A program made the position numbers and the translations under genes. A model generated the notes under the pieces. That model was given only the letters and a program-made list of their open reading frames with translations. It ran no database searches and was not told the DNA's origin. A DNA stretch of 57,046 bases from Bacteroidales bacterium (GTDB lineage Bacteria; Bacteroidota; Bacteroidia; Bacteroidales; VadinHA17). This document shows, one piece after another, positions 10,472 through 20,117 of the stretch (within the stretch, counting starts at the first letter, position 1; every line of letters starts with the position of its first letter). The stretch covers positions 4,069 through 61,114 of the forward strand of contig PLLX01000059.1 in NCBI GenBank assembly GCA_003141415.1. The letters run 5' to 3'.

Positions 10472-11527
10472 TTAACTTGAATTCTTTAGATATATTTCAA
10501 GCGAACTTCCACTGAAAACTGTCTTTGAAAACAGTTTCCCTTTTATCATAGGAGCTTTTGGCCCCTCTTTAAAATACTCCTCTCCGGTAAAAATTCTTGC
10601 TTCATCCCATAACCCGTTTGAAATAAAATGATTTAGTACTTCTACGCCTCCTTCAATAAATAATGATTGAATGGCTGAAGAATATAGGAACTCGGATATC
10701 TGAATTGAAGAAGGAACATCTTCCTTAAGTATTACCTTCTCTGTATCAGGAATATCTGCATTAGAATTATGGGTAAATACAACTATTTTATTATTAGTAT
10801 TATTTAAGGATGATCCTTTACTTAAAGATCCTGAACCGCTGAGTATTAATTTTAATGGATTGGGGCCCTGCCATTCCCTTACATCAAGTCTGGGATTATC
10901 TGCCCTTACTGTTCCTGCACCCACAAGGATAGACTGTTCAGATGCTCTCCATTTATGAACAAGTACTCTTTCAGGCTTACCGGTTATCCAGGTTGGTTCT
11001 GTATTATGAACGTCAGATCTTATGATATCCAAATATCCATCAGCACTTTGTGCCCATTTCAGGGTTATATAAGGTCTTCTTTTTTCATGAAACGCAAAAA
11101 ACCGCCGGTTCAGTCTCCTGCACTCTTCTTCAATAACTCCTGTTCTGACCTCACAACCGGCTTCCCTGAGTCTTTTTATTCCTTTACCCGAGACTTTATT
11201 ACTTGTATCAATAGTGCCAATTACTACCCTTGGGATCTCATTCGAAATAATATAATCTGCACATGGCGGTGTTTTTCCAAAATGTGAGCAGGGCTCGAGG
11301 TTGACATAAAGCGTTGATAATTTCAGCTTTGCTTTATCTGAAACAGAGTTAATGGCCTTAACTTCTGCATGAGATTCACCTGATCTAATATGATATCCTT
11401 CTCCCAAAATCTTTCCATCATAAACGATTACCGAACCAACCATCGGATTAGGATACGTCAATCCTTCGGCCTTACCCGCGAGTTCAAGGCATCTTCTCAT
11501 GAATTTAATATCGTCTGTCTCTGTCAT
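10472..11527 (-). CDS. ribD: Bifunctional diaminohydroxyphosphoribosylaminopyrimidine deaminase / reductase
   Basis: MRRCLELAGKAEGLTYPNPMVGSVIV, HAEVKAI, EPCSHFGKTPPCADYI. Confidence 0.95.
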   Translation of the reverse strand: MTETDDIKFMRRCLELAGKAEGLTYPNPMVGSVIVYDGKILGEGYHIRSGESHAEVKAINSVSDKAKLKLSTLYVNLEPCSHFGKTPPCADYIISNEIPRVVIGTIDTSNKVSGKGIKRLREAGCEVRTGVIEEECRRLNRRFFAFHEKRRPYITLKWAQSADGYLDIIRSDVHNTEPTWITGKPERVLVHKWRASEQSILVGAGTVRADNPRLDVREWQGPNPLKLILSGSGSLSKGSSLNNTNNKIVVFTHNSNADIPDTEKVILKEDVPSSIQISEFLYSSAIQSLFIEGGVEVLNHFISNGLWDEARIFTGEEYFKEGPKAPMIKGKLFSKTVFSGSSLEIYLKNSS

Positions 11528-11553
11528 TCCAGTGAAAACACTAAATTTGACTT

Positions 11554-12420
11554 ATGGGTGTCAAGATACAAACAATAAAAGATATCAGATTTTATCTCGC
11601 TAAGGAACTTAAAAGTGTTTATAAGGAACCGGAAATAAGAGCCATTGCTGATATCCTGATTAAGACTGTTACCGGAGCAACAAAGTTGCATCAGCTTTAT
11701 GATAATGATTACCTGGTTGGAAACAGAGAAGCGGAAAGAATTATTGAAATCGTCAGGGAGCTTAAATCCGGAAGACCGATTCAATATATCGTTGGGGAAA
11801 CAAATTTTTACAACTGTACAATTAAAGTAAACAGCTCCACTCTTATTCCTCGTCCTGAAACAGAGGAGCTTGTTGATCTCATCATAAGGGAAAACAAAGG
11901 TTATCAGGGAAATATCATTGATTTTGGAGCCGGGTCGGGATGTATTGCTATTGCTTTGGCAGCAAACCTTCCATTTGCAATGCTGACAGGAATAGAGATT
12001 TCCGATGATGCCATAATGATTGCCCGCGAAAACGCTGTTTTAAATAATGTTAAAGTATCATTTGAAAAAGGAGATATCTTCACTTTAGACCAGGAAGCTG
12101 TAAGTAAAGCAGGTATTATTGTGAGTAATCCGCCATATGTGCGGAATTCAGAAAAACTTTTAATGGGCAAAAATATACTTGATTTTGAACCTCCTCAGGC
12201 CTTATTTGTTACTGATTCTGATCCTCTTATGTATTATAATGCCATCCTTAAACTGGCTGAAAGTGTTTTATTACCGGGTGGCCGTTTGTATTTTGAGATC
12301 AATGAAGCAATGGGTAAACCATTGATTCAGTTGCTCAAAACATTTGATTATTCTGAAATAGCGGTCGTTTTGGATATTAATGATAAAGAAAGAATAATAA
12401 AAGGAAGAAAAAATGCCTGA
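11554..12420 (+). CDS. prmC: Peptide chain release factor N5-glutamine methyltransferase
   Basis: IDFGAGSGCIAIALA SAM motif and NPPYV motif, RPETEELVDLI. Confidence 0.95.
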   Translation: MGVKIQTIKDIRFYLAKELKSVYKEPEIRAIADILIKTVTGATKLHQLYDNDYLVGNREAERIIEIVRELKSGRPIQYIVGETNFYNCTIKVNSSTLIPRPETEELVDLIIRENKGYQGNIIDFGAGSGCIAIALAANLPFAMLTGIEISDDAIMIARENAVLNNVKVSFEKGDIFTLDQEAVSKAGIIVSNPPYVRNSEKLLMGKNILDFEPPQALFVTDSDPLMYYNAILKLAESVLLPGGRLYFEINEAMGKPLIQLLKTFDYSEIAVVLDINDKERIIKGRKNA

Positions 12421-12877
12421 GAAAGCAATATTTAAGATAGCACTTGACAAAGCAATGGCTCAGTGCTCCTACCGGGAATTCTGTTGCGATGATATCCACA
12501 ATAAGTTGTCATTATGGGGTGTTGATAATAGCGATTCTGAGAAGATTATCGCTATTCTTGTAAGCGAAAACTTTATAAATGAACCGAGGTATGCGGCAGC
12601 TTTTGTCAGAGATAAATTTAAATACAATAAATGGGGAAAAGTTAAGATTGCTGCGCATCTCAGAGCTAAAAAACTCCCCACTGATATAATAAAATCAGCC
12701 CTTGATTCAATTGATAATGAGCTGTATAGCAAATTGTTGCGAGGGTTGATTGAAGGACATAGAAAATCATTTAAAGCCAAAAATCAATATGATCTGAAAG
12801 CAAAGCTGCTTCGATACGGGTTATCAAAAGGATTTGAGAGTAATTTAGTGTATGATATTCTGAATGAGATGGAATAA
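12413..12877 (+). CDS. recX: RecX family regulatory protein
   Basis: Small helical protein with NEPRYAAAFVRDKFKYNKWGKVKIAAHLRAKKL; overlaps prmC by 8 nt. Confidence 0.85.
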   Translation: MPEKAIFKIALDKAMAQCSYREFCCDDIHNKLSLWGVDNSDSEKIIAILVSENFINEPRYAAAFVRDKFKYNKWGKVKIAAHLRAKKLPTDIIKSALDSIDNELYSKLLRGLIEGHRKSFKAKNQYDLKAKLLRYGLSKGFESNLVYDILNEME

Positions 12878-13005
12878 TGAGTTTGGCCTTCCAATCCCGT
12901 ATAGCGGGCTTATACTGTGTGAGCAGAGCCCCCTGGCCGCTTCGCGTCCATCCCCATGAAGGGGGACGGGGGAGCAAAAAACACGGGGCATTATAGAACA
13001 TGGGC

Positions 13006-13458
13006 TTAAATTCCTGAAATTATACTGACAATAAACGGCCAGAAGGCTACAAAAAAGATAATTCCCGATCCTATACAGTCAGTAACTATTAATTGTTTGC
13101 GGGTGCCGGGATACTTCAGATAGAATATTGAAAATGCTACTCTCAAAACCAGTTGAACAGCGAAAAAAAGGAATATCCTCATACCATAACGATTCCACTG
13201 GAATGCCTCTTCAATTCTCCCCCTGACAATCAAGGAAAAACTATGCGATAATCCACAGGAAACACATGGTTCACCTGTAAGCTTTTCATGAATACAGGTT
13301 AAAGGATAGTTATCCTTTTCCGGAGAAAAAATGCCGGAGTATGCGAAAATCAGCAATATTACTCCGGCAAAAAATATATTAATAATAAGGTAAGGCTCAT
13401 TCCGGCGCCTTATCTTAATGTTCTGTTCAGTTTTATTTTTTCTTTCGTACAATAACAT
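13006..13458 (-). CDS. DUF2752-type small membrane protein (start codon uncertain)
   Basis: PLTCIHEKLTGEPCVSCGLSHSFSLIVRG matches the CPxxxxTGxxCPxCGxTR-like DUF2752 pattern; hydrophobic helices. The track ORF starts further upstream and overlaps the neighbouring gene. Confidence 0.7.
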   Translation of the reverse strand: MLLYERKNKTEQNIKIRRRNEPYLIINIFFAGVILLIFAYSGIFSPEKDNYPLTCIHEKLTGEPCVSCGLSHSFSLIVRGRIEEAFQWNRYGMRIFLFFAVQLVLRVAFSIFYLKYPGTRKQLIVTDCIGSGIIFFVAFWPFIVSIISGI

Positions 13459-13960
13459 GTTTCTGAGTACTATCATGCTTCTGAATACTGTCACGTTTCT
13501 GAGTGTTTCCTCCCTCAAGATCTTCAAGTTTTTTCTCCTGATCCTTTTTATTGGAGTTGGTGTTTATTTCAACCTTTTCCCCATTGCTTTCTACCTTTAT
13601 TGAAACGTTTGCATCATCAATATCCTTGGTAACATGGTCCTGAACATCGTTTATCACATTCTGAATGCTGTTCGGCCATCTATTAGCTTTTCCAACAATC
13701 TTACCAGCTACAAATATCTGCGAAAATGAGATCATCGAAGCAATTACCGCAATTATTAATCCGGCAAGCAGCACACCATGAGGTGAGCTGTTCCTGCGAG
13801 ACTGAGAAAGTCCGACTGACGCGATTACAATAGCTATAATTCCGGGAATAATTGCTATCAGACCTATACAGGGAATTACTGCAAGTACAAAAGTTATTAC
13901 AGCTGTTACAAGAGCAGCAATTCCAAGATTTTGTCCCGTATTATTTTTTACCTCTTCCAT
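13433..13960 (-). CDS. DUF4190-type membrane protein
   Basis: LGIAALVTAVITFVLAVIPCIGLIAIIPGIIAIVIASVGLSQSRR, two TM helices and a soluble tail. Confidence 0.7.
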   Translation of the reverse strand: MEEVKNNTGQNLGIAALVTAVITFVLAVIPCIGLIAIIPGIIAIVIASVGLSQSRRNSSPHGVLLAGLIIAVIASMISFSQIFVAGKIVGKANRWPNSIQNVINDVQDHVTKDIDDANVSIKVESNGEKVEINTNSNKKDQEKKLEDLEGGNTQKRDSIQKHDSTQKHVIVRKKK

Positions 13961-13969
13961 GATATTAGA

Positions 13970-14554
13970 TTATTTATTATTGTTCATTCCTGTAAGGATG
14001 TTAACCACATCCTGTTCTAAAGACGTCGTAGGATTTTCAATGATGCGTCCGGCCTCAATATTATTTTTATAGATAATAAAAGTCGGAACCCGTTTGATCT
14101 CCAGTTTGACATATTCACCAACCGGCGATAATTTAGCATCATCTACTCCTATGAAAGTTACTTTTGCGACCGGAAACTGCCATGTATCAAGTACCCTCAT
14201 AAATCGTGGGACCTCTCTTCTGCTGTCGGGGCACCATGTTCCCATTACAATTTTTATAGATAAATCCTCTTTACTTATATCAAGCAATTTATTAAGAGCA
14301 TCCGTTTTTACCTGGTAATCATCAAATCCTTTTATATACCACGTTGAATAAGGATAATGAGTTAAAAGTTCCGGATTAAAATATCCGAGAAGCCATGTTG
14401 TCTGGTCGGCATAATTTATTGCAGCGGGAGCAGAATCTGCAGCGGGAGCTTTCTTTGTGATTATTTCCGGCCTGTTCTCAGTTACGGGTTTTGTGATTTT
14501 ACAGCCGGTAAAGAAAACAAGAAGTATAAAGTACAGAAAATAAATATTTTTCAT
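13970..14554 (-). CDS. Thioredoxin-fold lipoprotein
   Basis: Lipobox FFTGCK, MGTWCPDSRREVPRF redox-like motif, VPTFIIYKNN cis-Pro region. Confidence 0.85.
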   Translation of the reverse strand: MKNIYFLYFILLVFFTGCKITKPVTENRPEIITKKAPAADSAPAAINYADQTTWLLGYFNPELLTHYPYSTWYIKGFDDYQVKTDALNKLLDISKEDLSIKIVMGTWCPDSRREVPRFMRVLDTWQFPVAKVTFIGVDDAKLSPVGEYVKLEIKRVPTFIIYKNNIEAGRIIENPTTSLEQDVVNILTGMNNNK

Positions 14555-14645
14555 TTACTGATAATTATGTGAATACAAATTAAAAGGATTTTTTCAAATG
14601 CATAAAATATATTGAAGGGAATATGCTTTTTACCATGATCCGAAT

Positions 14646-16292
14646 TCAGCCACGCTGCTTTTTAACCCTGTTAGAATAGTAGATAGAAATACCTATAGAG
14701 ATTGCTGCAAGGAAAAGTAATGCAAGAACCCTGTATATGATTTCGATGTGTGCCAGGTCAACTAAAAACAAATAAAATGCTGAGCAGATCATAGTTCCCA
14801 GAGCCATATATCTGTATTTTACGTTCTTAAGAACAAAACTCAGTAAGAAATAAAGCAGGGCAGCAATTGTCCAGGAAAGTGTTATGAATTGTTTGGGAAC
14901 GGCATGGAACAAAGCATATAAAACCATAAAGAATCCCTCAATCAGATACAGATTTCTCATAAGGTCTGTTTCAATATGTAACCGCGACCTCTTCCAGTTG
15001 ATTATCCTGGCTGAAACAAGAGAAATCAGGGCAAAAGAATAATTGACGTCATTGATAGATTTTGAGGAAATAAGATATGTAATCAGGATCATAAGAAAAA
15101 GAAGACTATTCATTACTACAATTAACCTGTTACGGAACCAGAGCGCCATTGAAACCACAACGAGGCTTTGAACAGCCAGAAGCAAATAAACCCGTGGAAA
15201 CCCCAGGAGTCCTTGAAACGCGATGCTCATTGCCATAAAACCATACAGAGCGTAGAAAGCTGAGGCAAAATTCCATTCATATTTCGAATGCAGAAATATT
15301 GAATAGGCAAGACTGCAAATAGTCAATCCGGAAAAAAGAACTACGTAATTTTTACTAAAGAATCCTAAAACAATAAAAATTAACAGGAGAGAATACAATA
15401 TCCCATTGACGAATGTTACTCCGGTCAAAAAATCATCTTCAGATTTATCTTTGTTTCTGAATAATAATGTAGTGGAAAAAATGGCTCCAAGCCCTAAAAA
15501 ATAAACTACACCTGAATGCGGTTCAGCAATCAGTTTCATGGGATGGCCTATTATGGGATTCCCCAGCAGCCAGACGAAGGCAGATATATAACTAATAATG
15601 ATTGTTACAATAAGCAAAGGTTCCCACTTATACCGGTAATAATAATAAACGGATCCTCCGGCAGCCAGGGTCGATAATGGGAGAATGAATTGTGCTGCAT
15701 CATAAATAATTCCGGTCGTCAATGCAAAAATCACGAATAATGCGGCAAAACCCTGGGACTTTTCCCGGATTGACAGATATGCCTGTAATGCAATCAGAAA
15801 CAATAACAACAATACAGAGACAGTCTTGTTTGAGAGTATTGGTGTGGTGGAAAAAAAATGCAACCGGAGGGTTAAATAAAAGAGGAGTACCTGTGAATTC
15901 ATCTTGAATATGAATGACAGGTGGACATTTGTTTTCTTCAAATAAATTGAAAGAAAATAGATTGACAGGGCAGAAAGGTAACCAAGAATAACTGAAAGAA
16001 ACCGATACTCCTGAATCATCAGATACTGAGTAAGAAAGATAATACCAAAAAGCAAAACTATATTGCCTAACCAGGCCAGGCCAAATTGTCCGATTTGTGA
16101 TTCAAGGCCCTTCTCTTCCTCATTTATATCTTCTGAATTAAGCAAAATTTCTGGCGTCTGAACTAGTTCTTCAGAACTTTTCATCTTTTCTCTTTCCGGA
16201 ATAACAAATGCGGATTCAAGCCGGGCTAGTCGGGTTTCTAATGATTTCAGACGGCTTTCAATTTTTTCCAGTTCATTTTCGTGATCGGTCAT
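14646..16292 (-). CDS. DUF2339-type polytopic membrane protein
   Basis: N-terminal coiled coil then many TM helices; start placed at the internal Met (MTDHENELEKIESRLKSLE). Confidence 0.65.
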   Translation of the reverse strand: MTDHENELEKIESRLKSLETRLARLESAFVIPEREKMKSSEELVQTPEILLNSEDINEEEKGLESQIGQFGLAWLGNIVLLFGIIFLTQYLMIQEYRFLSVILGYLSALSIYFLSIYLKKTNVHLSFIFKMNSQVLLFYLTLRLHFFSTTPILSNKTVSVLLLLFLIALQAYLSIREKSQGFAALFVIFALTTGIIYDAAQFILPLSTLAAGGSVYYYYRYKWEPLLIVTIIISYISAFVWLLGNPIIGHPMKLIAEPHSGVVYFLGLGAIFSTTLLFRNKDKSEDDFLTGVTFVNGILYSLLLIFIVLGFFSKNYVVLFSGLTICSLAYSIFLHSKYEWNFASAFYALYGFMAMSIAFQGLLGFPRVYLLLAVQSLVVVSMALWFRNRLIVVMNSLLFLMILITYLISSKSINDVNYSFALISLVSARIINWKRSRLHIETDLMRNLYLIEGFFMVLYALFHAVPKQFITLSWTIAALLYFLLSFVLKNVKYRYMALGTMICSAFYLFLVDLAHIEIIYRVLALLFLAAISIGISIYYSNRVKKQRG

Positions 16293-16333
16293 GGCACAGA
16301 ATTTAGTATTGTAAAAAACCTGAAAATACAATA

Positions 16334-16361
16334 CCGGGAGAGATCATCCTCCATCTCCCGG
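16334..16361. terminator. Hairpin CCGGGAGA-N12-TCTCCCGG
   Basis: Perfect 8-bp inverted repeat just upstream of the DUF2339 gene; function uncertain. Confidence 0.4.
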
Positions 16362-16741
16362 AACCATTTTATTTCACATAGTGTGTATCCTAATACAAAA
16401 TACAAAATCCAGCGGATATATATAAGGCTTTATAGCGTCGCAGAAACCAGAATTGAAGATGAAAATTATCCAGATAAAATCCAGAACTGCCATCTGAAAA
16501 GTATTTTCAATAATATTGAAACCTCTGAAATGTATAATTATAATTCGAAGTACCGATTTATATATGATAAATATGATTCTTTCCTAATATAATTTTAAAA
16601 TATTTATAAATTGACCGCCTTGCCTGATATTTGAATTTCTGACAAGAGAAATTGAGTTTAATCCACATTTAGTGCAAAATTAAAGCAATGCCGATGAAAA
16701 TTTCAATTAAAGAATTGATAAAGAGCTATCTTAAACCAAAT

Positions 16742-16777
16742 TATGAATATAAATTCAATTTATATTCTAAATTCATA
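16742..16777. promoter_or_regulatory. Overlapping AT-rich dyads upstream of cytochrome/FeS/NrfD operon
   Basis: GAATATAAATT-C-AATTTATATTC (16745-16767) is a perfect 11-bp inverted repeat; TATGAAT...ATTCATA forms an outer dyad. Confidence 0.45.
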
Positions 16778-16884
16778 TATTTGTTATATCAAAATATCCT
16801 GTTAGGGACTTAATCTTCTTTAATTCTGACAATTAATGTCCCTCTTTTCTAAAATGATCTATTAATTGAAAAAACAAAACAAAG

Positions 16885-17463
16885 ATGAAATATTACCTAA
16901 AAACAAAATTTAAAATAGAATATCTTCTGTTTTTATCGGTATGTTTTTTAATAATCAGATGCAATGATACAAGTGAAGCCTATAAGCCGGGTCAAATTCA
17001 GAAAATAAACCCCGAGAGCGAGAGTTATTTGAAACATGAAGAAATAGCCGTATCTCCGCCGCCGTTCTCCGATGGTGTTTTCCCCTGCAATGATTGTCAT
17101 GCGTTCCGTAAGCCTAATCCTGTCAGAAGAAAGCTGGAATGGCATGAAGATATTACGGATATATTCAATCACGACAGCGAAAACCGGTGGTGCCTCGATT
17201 GTCATGATCTGATTAAGAGAGATTCATTAAGACTTGCCAGTGGAAAATTACTTGATTTTAAAGAATCTCATAAATTATGCGGTCAGTGTCACGGCGATAA
17301 ATTAAGAGATTGGAAAGTAGGAGTCCATGGAAGAAGAACAGGAGAATGGAATGGTAAAAAAGAATATTATCTCTGCGTAAGCTGCCATAATCCTCATTCC
17401 CCGAAATTCAAACCTATTAAACCGGAAGCTCCCCCTTTCAGGGAGGATGAAGAAATTAAATAG
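16885..17463 (+). CDS. Multiheme (tetraheme) c-type cytochrome
   Basis: Signal/lipobox-like N-terminus and four CxxCH motifs (CNDCH, CLDCH, CGQCH, CVSCH). Confidence 0.9.
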   Translation: MKYYLKTKFKIEYLLFLSVCFLIIRCNDTSEAYKPGQIQKINPESESYLKHEEIAVSPPPFSDGVFPCNDCHAFRKPNPVRRKLEWHEDITDIFNHDSENRWCLDCHDLIKRDSLRLASGKLLDFKESHKLCGQCHGDKLRDWKVGVHGRRTGEWNGKKEYYLCVSCHNPHSPKFKPIKPEAPPFREDEEIK

Positions 17464-17486
17464 AAAAAGGCAAAAAACAGATTTTT

Positions 17487-18386
17487 ATGAAGAAACCAGT
17501 TAATTATTCAGGCCGTCGAAAATTTTTAAAGAACCTTTCATTATTTGCAGTTGGTTCTTTAGCGCTTTCCGGATGCGGCCCCGTAACAATGAAAGAATTT
17601 TTACAGAAAAACTTCAGAACCTTATCTAAAAAAGAGAAAGATGAAATTATAAAAGATCTGGAAAAAAAATACACAGCCAAGTATGGTAAAGAATTCCACG
17701 TAACAGATGAACCTGCCGCTGACGGAGTAGAATTTGGTTATGCACTCGATTTATCACGATGTGTCGGATGCAGAAGATGTGTATATGCTTGTGTTAAAGA
17801 AAATAATCAATCACGTGATCCTCAGATTCATTATATTCAGGTTTTGCAGATGGAAAAGGAAAAAGGTATTGACTTTGCACATTCTGACGTTCATTATAAT
17901 CCTGAACTTGTTCCCGAGGAAGGATATTTTTATGTTCCGGTACAATGTCAGCAATGCAGAAATCCTCAATGTACTGAGGTTTGTCCTGTAAAAGCTACAT
18001 GGCAGGAGCCCGACGGAATTGTTGTGGTTGATTATAACTGGTGTATAGGCTGCAGATATTGTATGGCTGCCTGTCCTTACGGAGCAAGACATTTTAACTG
18101 GGGAGAACCAACTATACCTGCTGATGAAGTAAATCCGGAAACTCACTATTTAGGAAACAGACCAAGGATGAAGGGCGTAGTCGAAAAATGCACATTCTGT
18201 ATAAAGAGGGTAAGGAATGGCAAATATCCTGCTTGCGTTGAAATATGTCCGGTTGGTGCAAGAAAATTTGGGAATTTACTCGATCCTGAGAGTGAAATCC
18301 GATATATTCTGGCAAATAAACGGGTACTGGTGTTAAAACAGGAACTTAACACCCAACCAAGATTTTACTATTTCTTCGGGGTATAA
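17487..18386 (+). CDS. Ferredoxin-like 4Fe-4S protein (DsrO/HybA/NrfC type) with Tat-like/lipoprotein signal
   Basis: GRRKFLKNLSLFAVGSLALSGCG signal; CVGCRRCVYAC, CQQCRNPQCTEVC, CIGCRYCMAAC, CTFC...CVEIC clusters. Confidence 0.93.
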   Translation: MKKPVNYSGRRKFLKNLSLFAVGSLALSGCGPVTMKEFLQKNFRTLSKKEKDEIIKDLEKKYTAKYGKEFHVTDEPAADGVEFGYALDLSRCVGCRRCVYACVKENNQSRDPQIHYIQVLQMEKEKGIDFAHSDVHYNPELVPEEGYFYVPVQCQQCRNPQCTEVCPVKATWQEPDGIVVVDYNWCIGCRYCMAACPYGARHFNWGEPTIPADEVNPETHYLGNRPRMKGVVEKCTFCIKRVRNGKYPACVEICPVGARKFGNLLDPESEIRYILANKRVLVLKQELNTQPRFYYFFGV

Positions 18387-18425
18387 ATAAATTTATTCTG
18401 CAAGTAATAAAAAAAAATTAACCAT

Positions 18426-19682
18426 ATGAATTTCTTTCGATTTGTAAACGGCAGTTTCAAAATAATCACTAAAGGAAGTGCATCATATTATGCATGGGTA
18501 ACTTTTCTGATCTTATTAACTGTCTGGGGGGGATTTGGTTATGCCAACCAATTGGCTCACGGACTAATCGTAACTCATATGCGTGATTCTGTTTCATGGG
18601 GATTTTATATCGGAAATTTCACATTTTTGGTCGGAGTTGCAGCTGCTTCTGTAATGTTGGTTATTCCGGCATATGTTTATCACTGGAAACCGATCAAAGA
18701 AATTGTGATTTTTGGAGAATTATTAGCTATTTGCGCTGTAATAATGTGCCTTTGTTTTATCGTGGTTGATATAGGTAATCCTTTAAGATTCTGGCATATG
18801 CTTCCCGGAATTGGAATCCTGAACTTTCCGTCATCACTTTTATCATGGGACTTTTTCGTACTTAATTCCTATTTTATACTCAATTTAATCATTGTTGTTT
18901 ATTTATTGTATTGTCATTTTTACAAGAAGGAATATAAAGTATCGTTTGTGATGCCGCTTGTCTTATTCAGTATTCCTCTGGCAATCGGAATTCACACTGT
19001 TACAGCCTTTTTATTTAATGCCTTACCAGGAAGGCCTTTTTGGAACAGTGCTCTGCTGGCTCCCCGTTTTTTAGCTTCTGCTTTTTGTTCGGGACCTGCG
19101 ATACTTCTTATTCTGTTTCAGATTTTACGTAAAATAACAAAATTTGAAATAAAAGATGAGGCAATATGGACGATAGCCGAATTGATGGTTTATGCAATGT
19201 TCATTTATCTGTTTTTCACTGTAGCTGAACTTTTCAAAGAATTTTACTCCGGAACCGAAAATATTTTATACTGGAAATATTTATTGTTTGGAATCGGGGA
19301 AAATCATGAAATTGTTATCTATAGCTGGTCTTCAATAGCAATGGGGAGCATCGCATTTCTGCTATTTCTTATTCCAGGTACACGAAAAAATTTCCTGACA
19401 CTTAATATCGGAGCTGTTCTGATTTACGGTAGTGTGTATATTGAAAAAGGAATAGCATTGATAGTTCCGGGATTTACTCCTGACACGTTAGGACAAATAT
19501 ATGTTTATACTCCTTCTATAACTGAAGCCCGGACTGCGGTAATGATATTTTCAAGCGGCTTTTTACTTTTTACATTTCTGAGTAAAATAGCAATAGCAAT
19601 AGTTTTTGAAGATTACTGTATAGATGACTTAAGTTCAAAGAAAAGAAAAGAAAAGGTTGACAAAGTCCCGGTAACTGTGTAA
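18426..19682 (+). CDS. nrfD: NrfD/PsrC-type membrane subunit
   Basis: Polytopic protein directly downstream of the FeS subunit; WGFYIGNFTFLVGVAAASVMLVIPAYVYHWKPIKE typical of NrfD family. Confidence 0.9.
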   Translation: MNFFRFVNGSFKIITKGSASYYAWVTFLILLTVWGGFGYANQLAHGLIVTHMRDSVSWGFYIGNFTFLVGVAAASVMLVIPAYVYHWKPIKEIVIFGELLAICAVIMCLCFIVVDIGNPLRFWHMLPGIGILNFPSSLLSWDFFVLNSYFILNLIIVVYLLYCHFYKKEYKVSFVMPLVLFSIPLAIGIHTVTAFLFNALPGRPFWNSALLAPRFLASAFCSGPAILLILFQILRKITKFEIKDEAIWTIAELMVYAMFIYLFFTVAELFKEFYSGTENILYWKYLLFGIGENHEIVIYSWSSIAMGSIAFLLFLIPGTRKNFLTLNIGAVLIYGSVYIEKGIALIVPGFTPDTLGQIYVYTPSITEARTAVMIFSSGFLLFTFLSKIAIAIVFEDYCIDDLSSKKRKEKVDKVPVTV

Positions 19683-19813
19683 AGAAAAGAGCTAATTTAA
19701 ATTTATAGAAGGTTCCTAAATTATCCTTGATTGGATTGTATTGGATAGATTAAATGAAACTTGTAAAATGATATTTGAAAATCTCATTATTATAATTCTA
19801 TCTATTTGATAAT

Positions 19814-19984
19814 GAGATTCCTCGCTTCGCTCGGAATGACACGCTTAGGGGGCGGTAATAGGGAAGAAGTGGCGATTCGCGATACAAGTCATCATTTTAG
19901 TGGCATTCGTTTACGAATCGCCACTGCTTCCCCCCAGTAATCACCTAATTGCCATGTCATTCCTGTAGCGTAGTGAGGAATCTC
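19814..19984. repeat. MITE-like 171-bp nearly self-complementary element
   Basis: Terminal inverted repeats GAGATTCCTC...GGAATGACA; inner arms GTGGCGATTCG / CGAATCGCCAC; no ORF. Confidence 0.75.
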
Positions 19985-20068
19985 CTACTCTCAAAATCTT
20001 AATCCTGTTACTCAGGACTTTTCATTAAAAAAATTCCATTTATCTCGAACCAAAGTCCAAAACAAGAA

Positions 20069-20093
20069 AAGGGTGCCCTATTGAGACACCCTT
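20069..20093 (-). terminator. Rho-independent terminator of the cytochrome c gene
   Basis: AAGGGTG-N11-CACCCTT hairpin followed by T-rich tract on the minus strand. Confidence 0.7.
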
Positions 20094-20117
20094 ATATGAT
20101 TCAGAAATGTTCTGAAA

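Noticed and set aside
16281-16592. 103-aa plus-strand ORF
   Set aside because: Overlaps the start of the DUF2339 gene antisense and has no domain; likely spurious.
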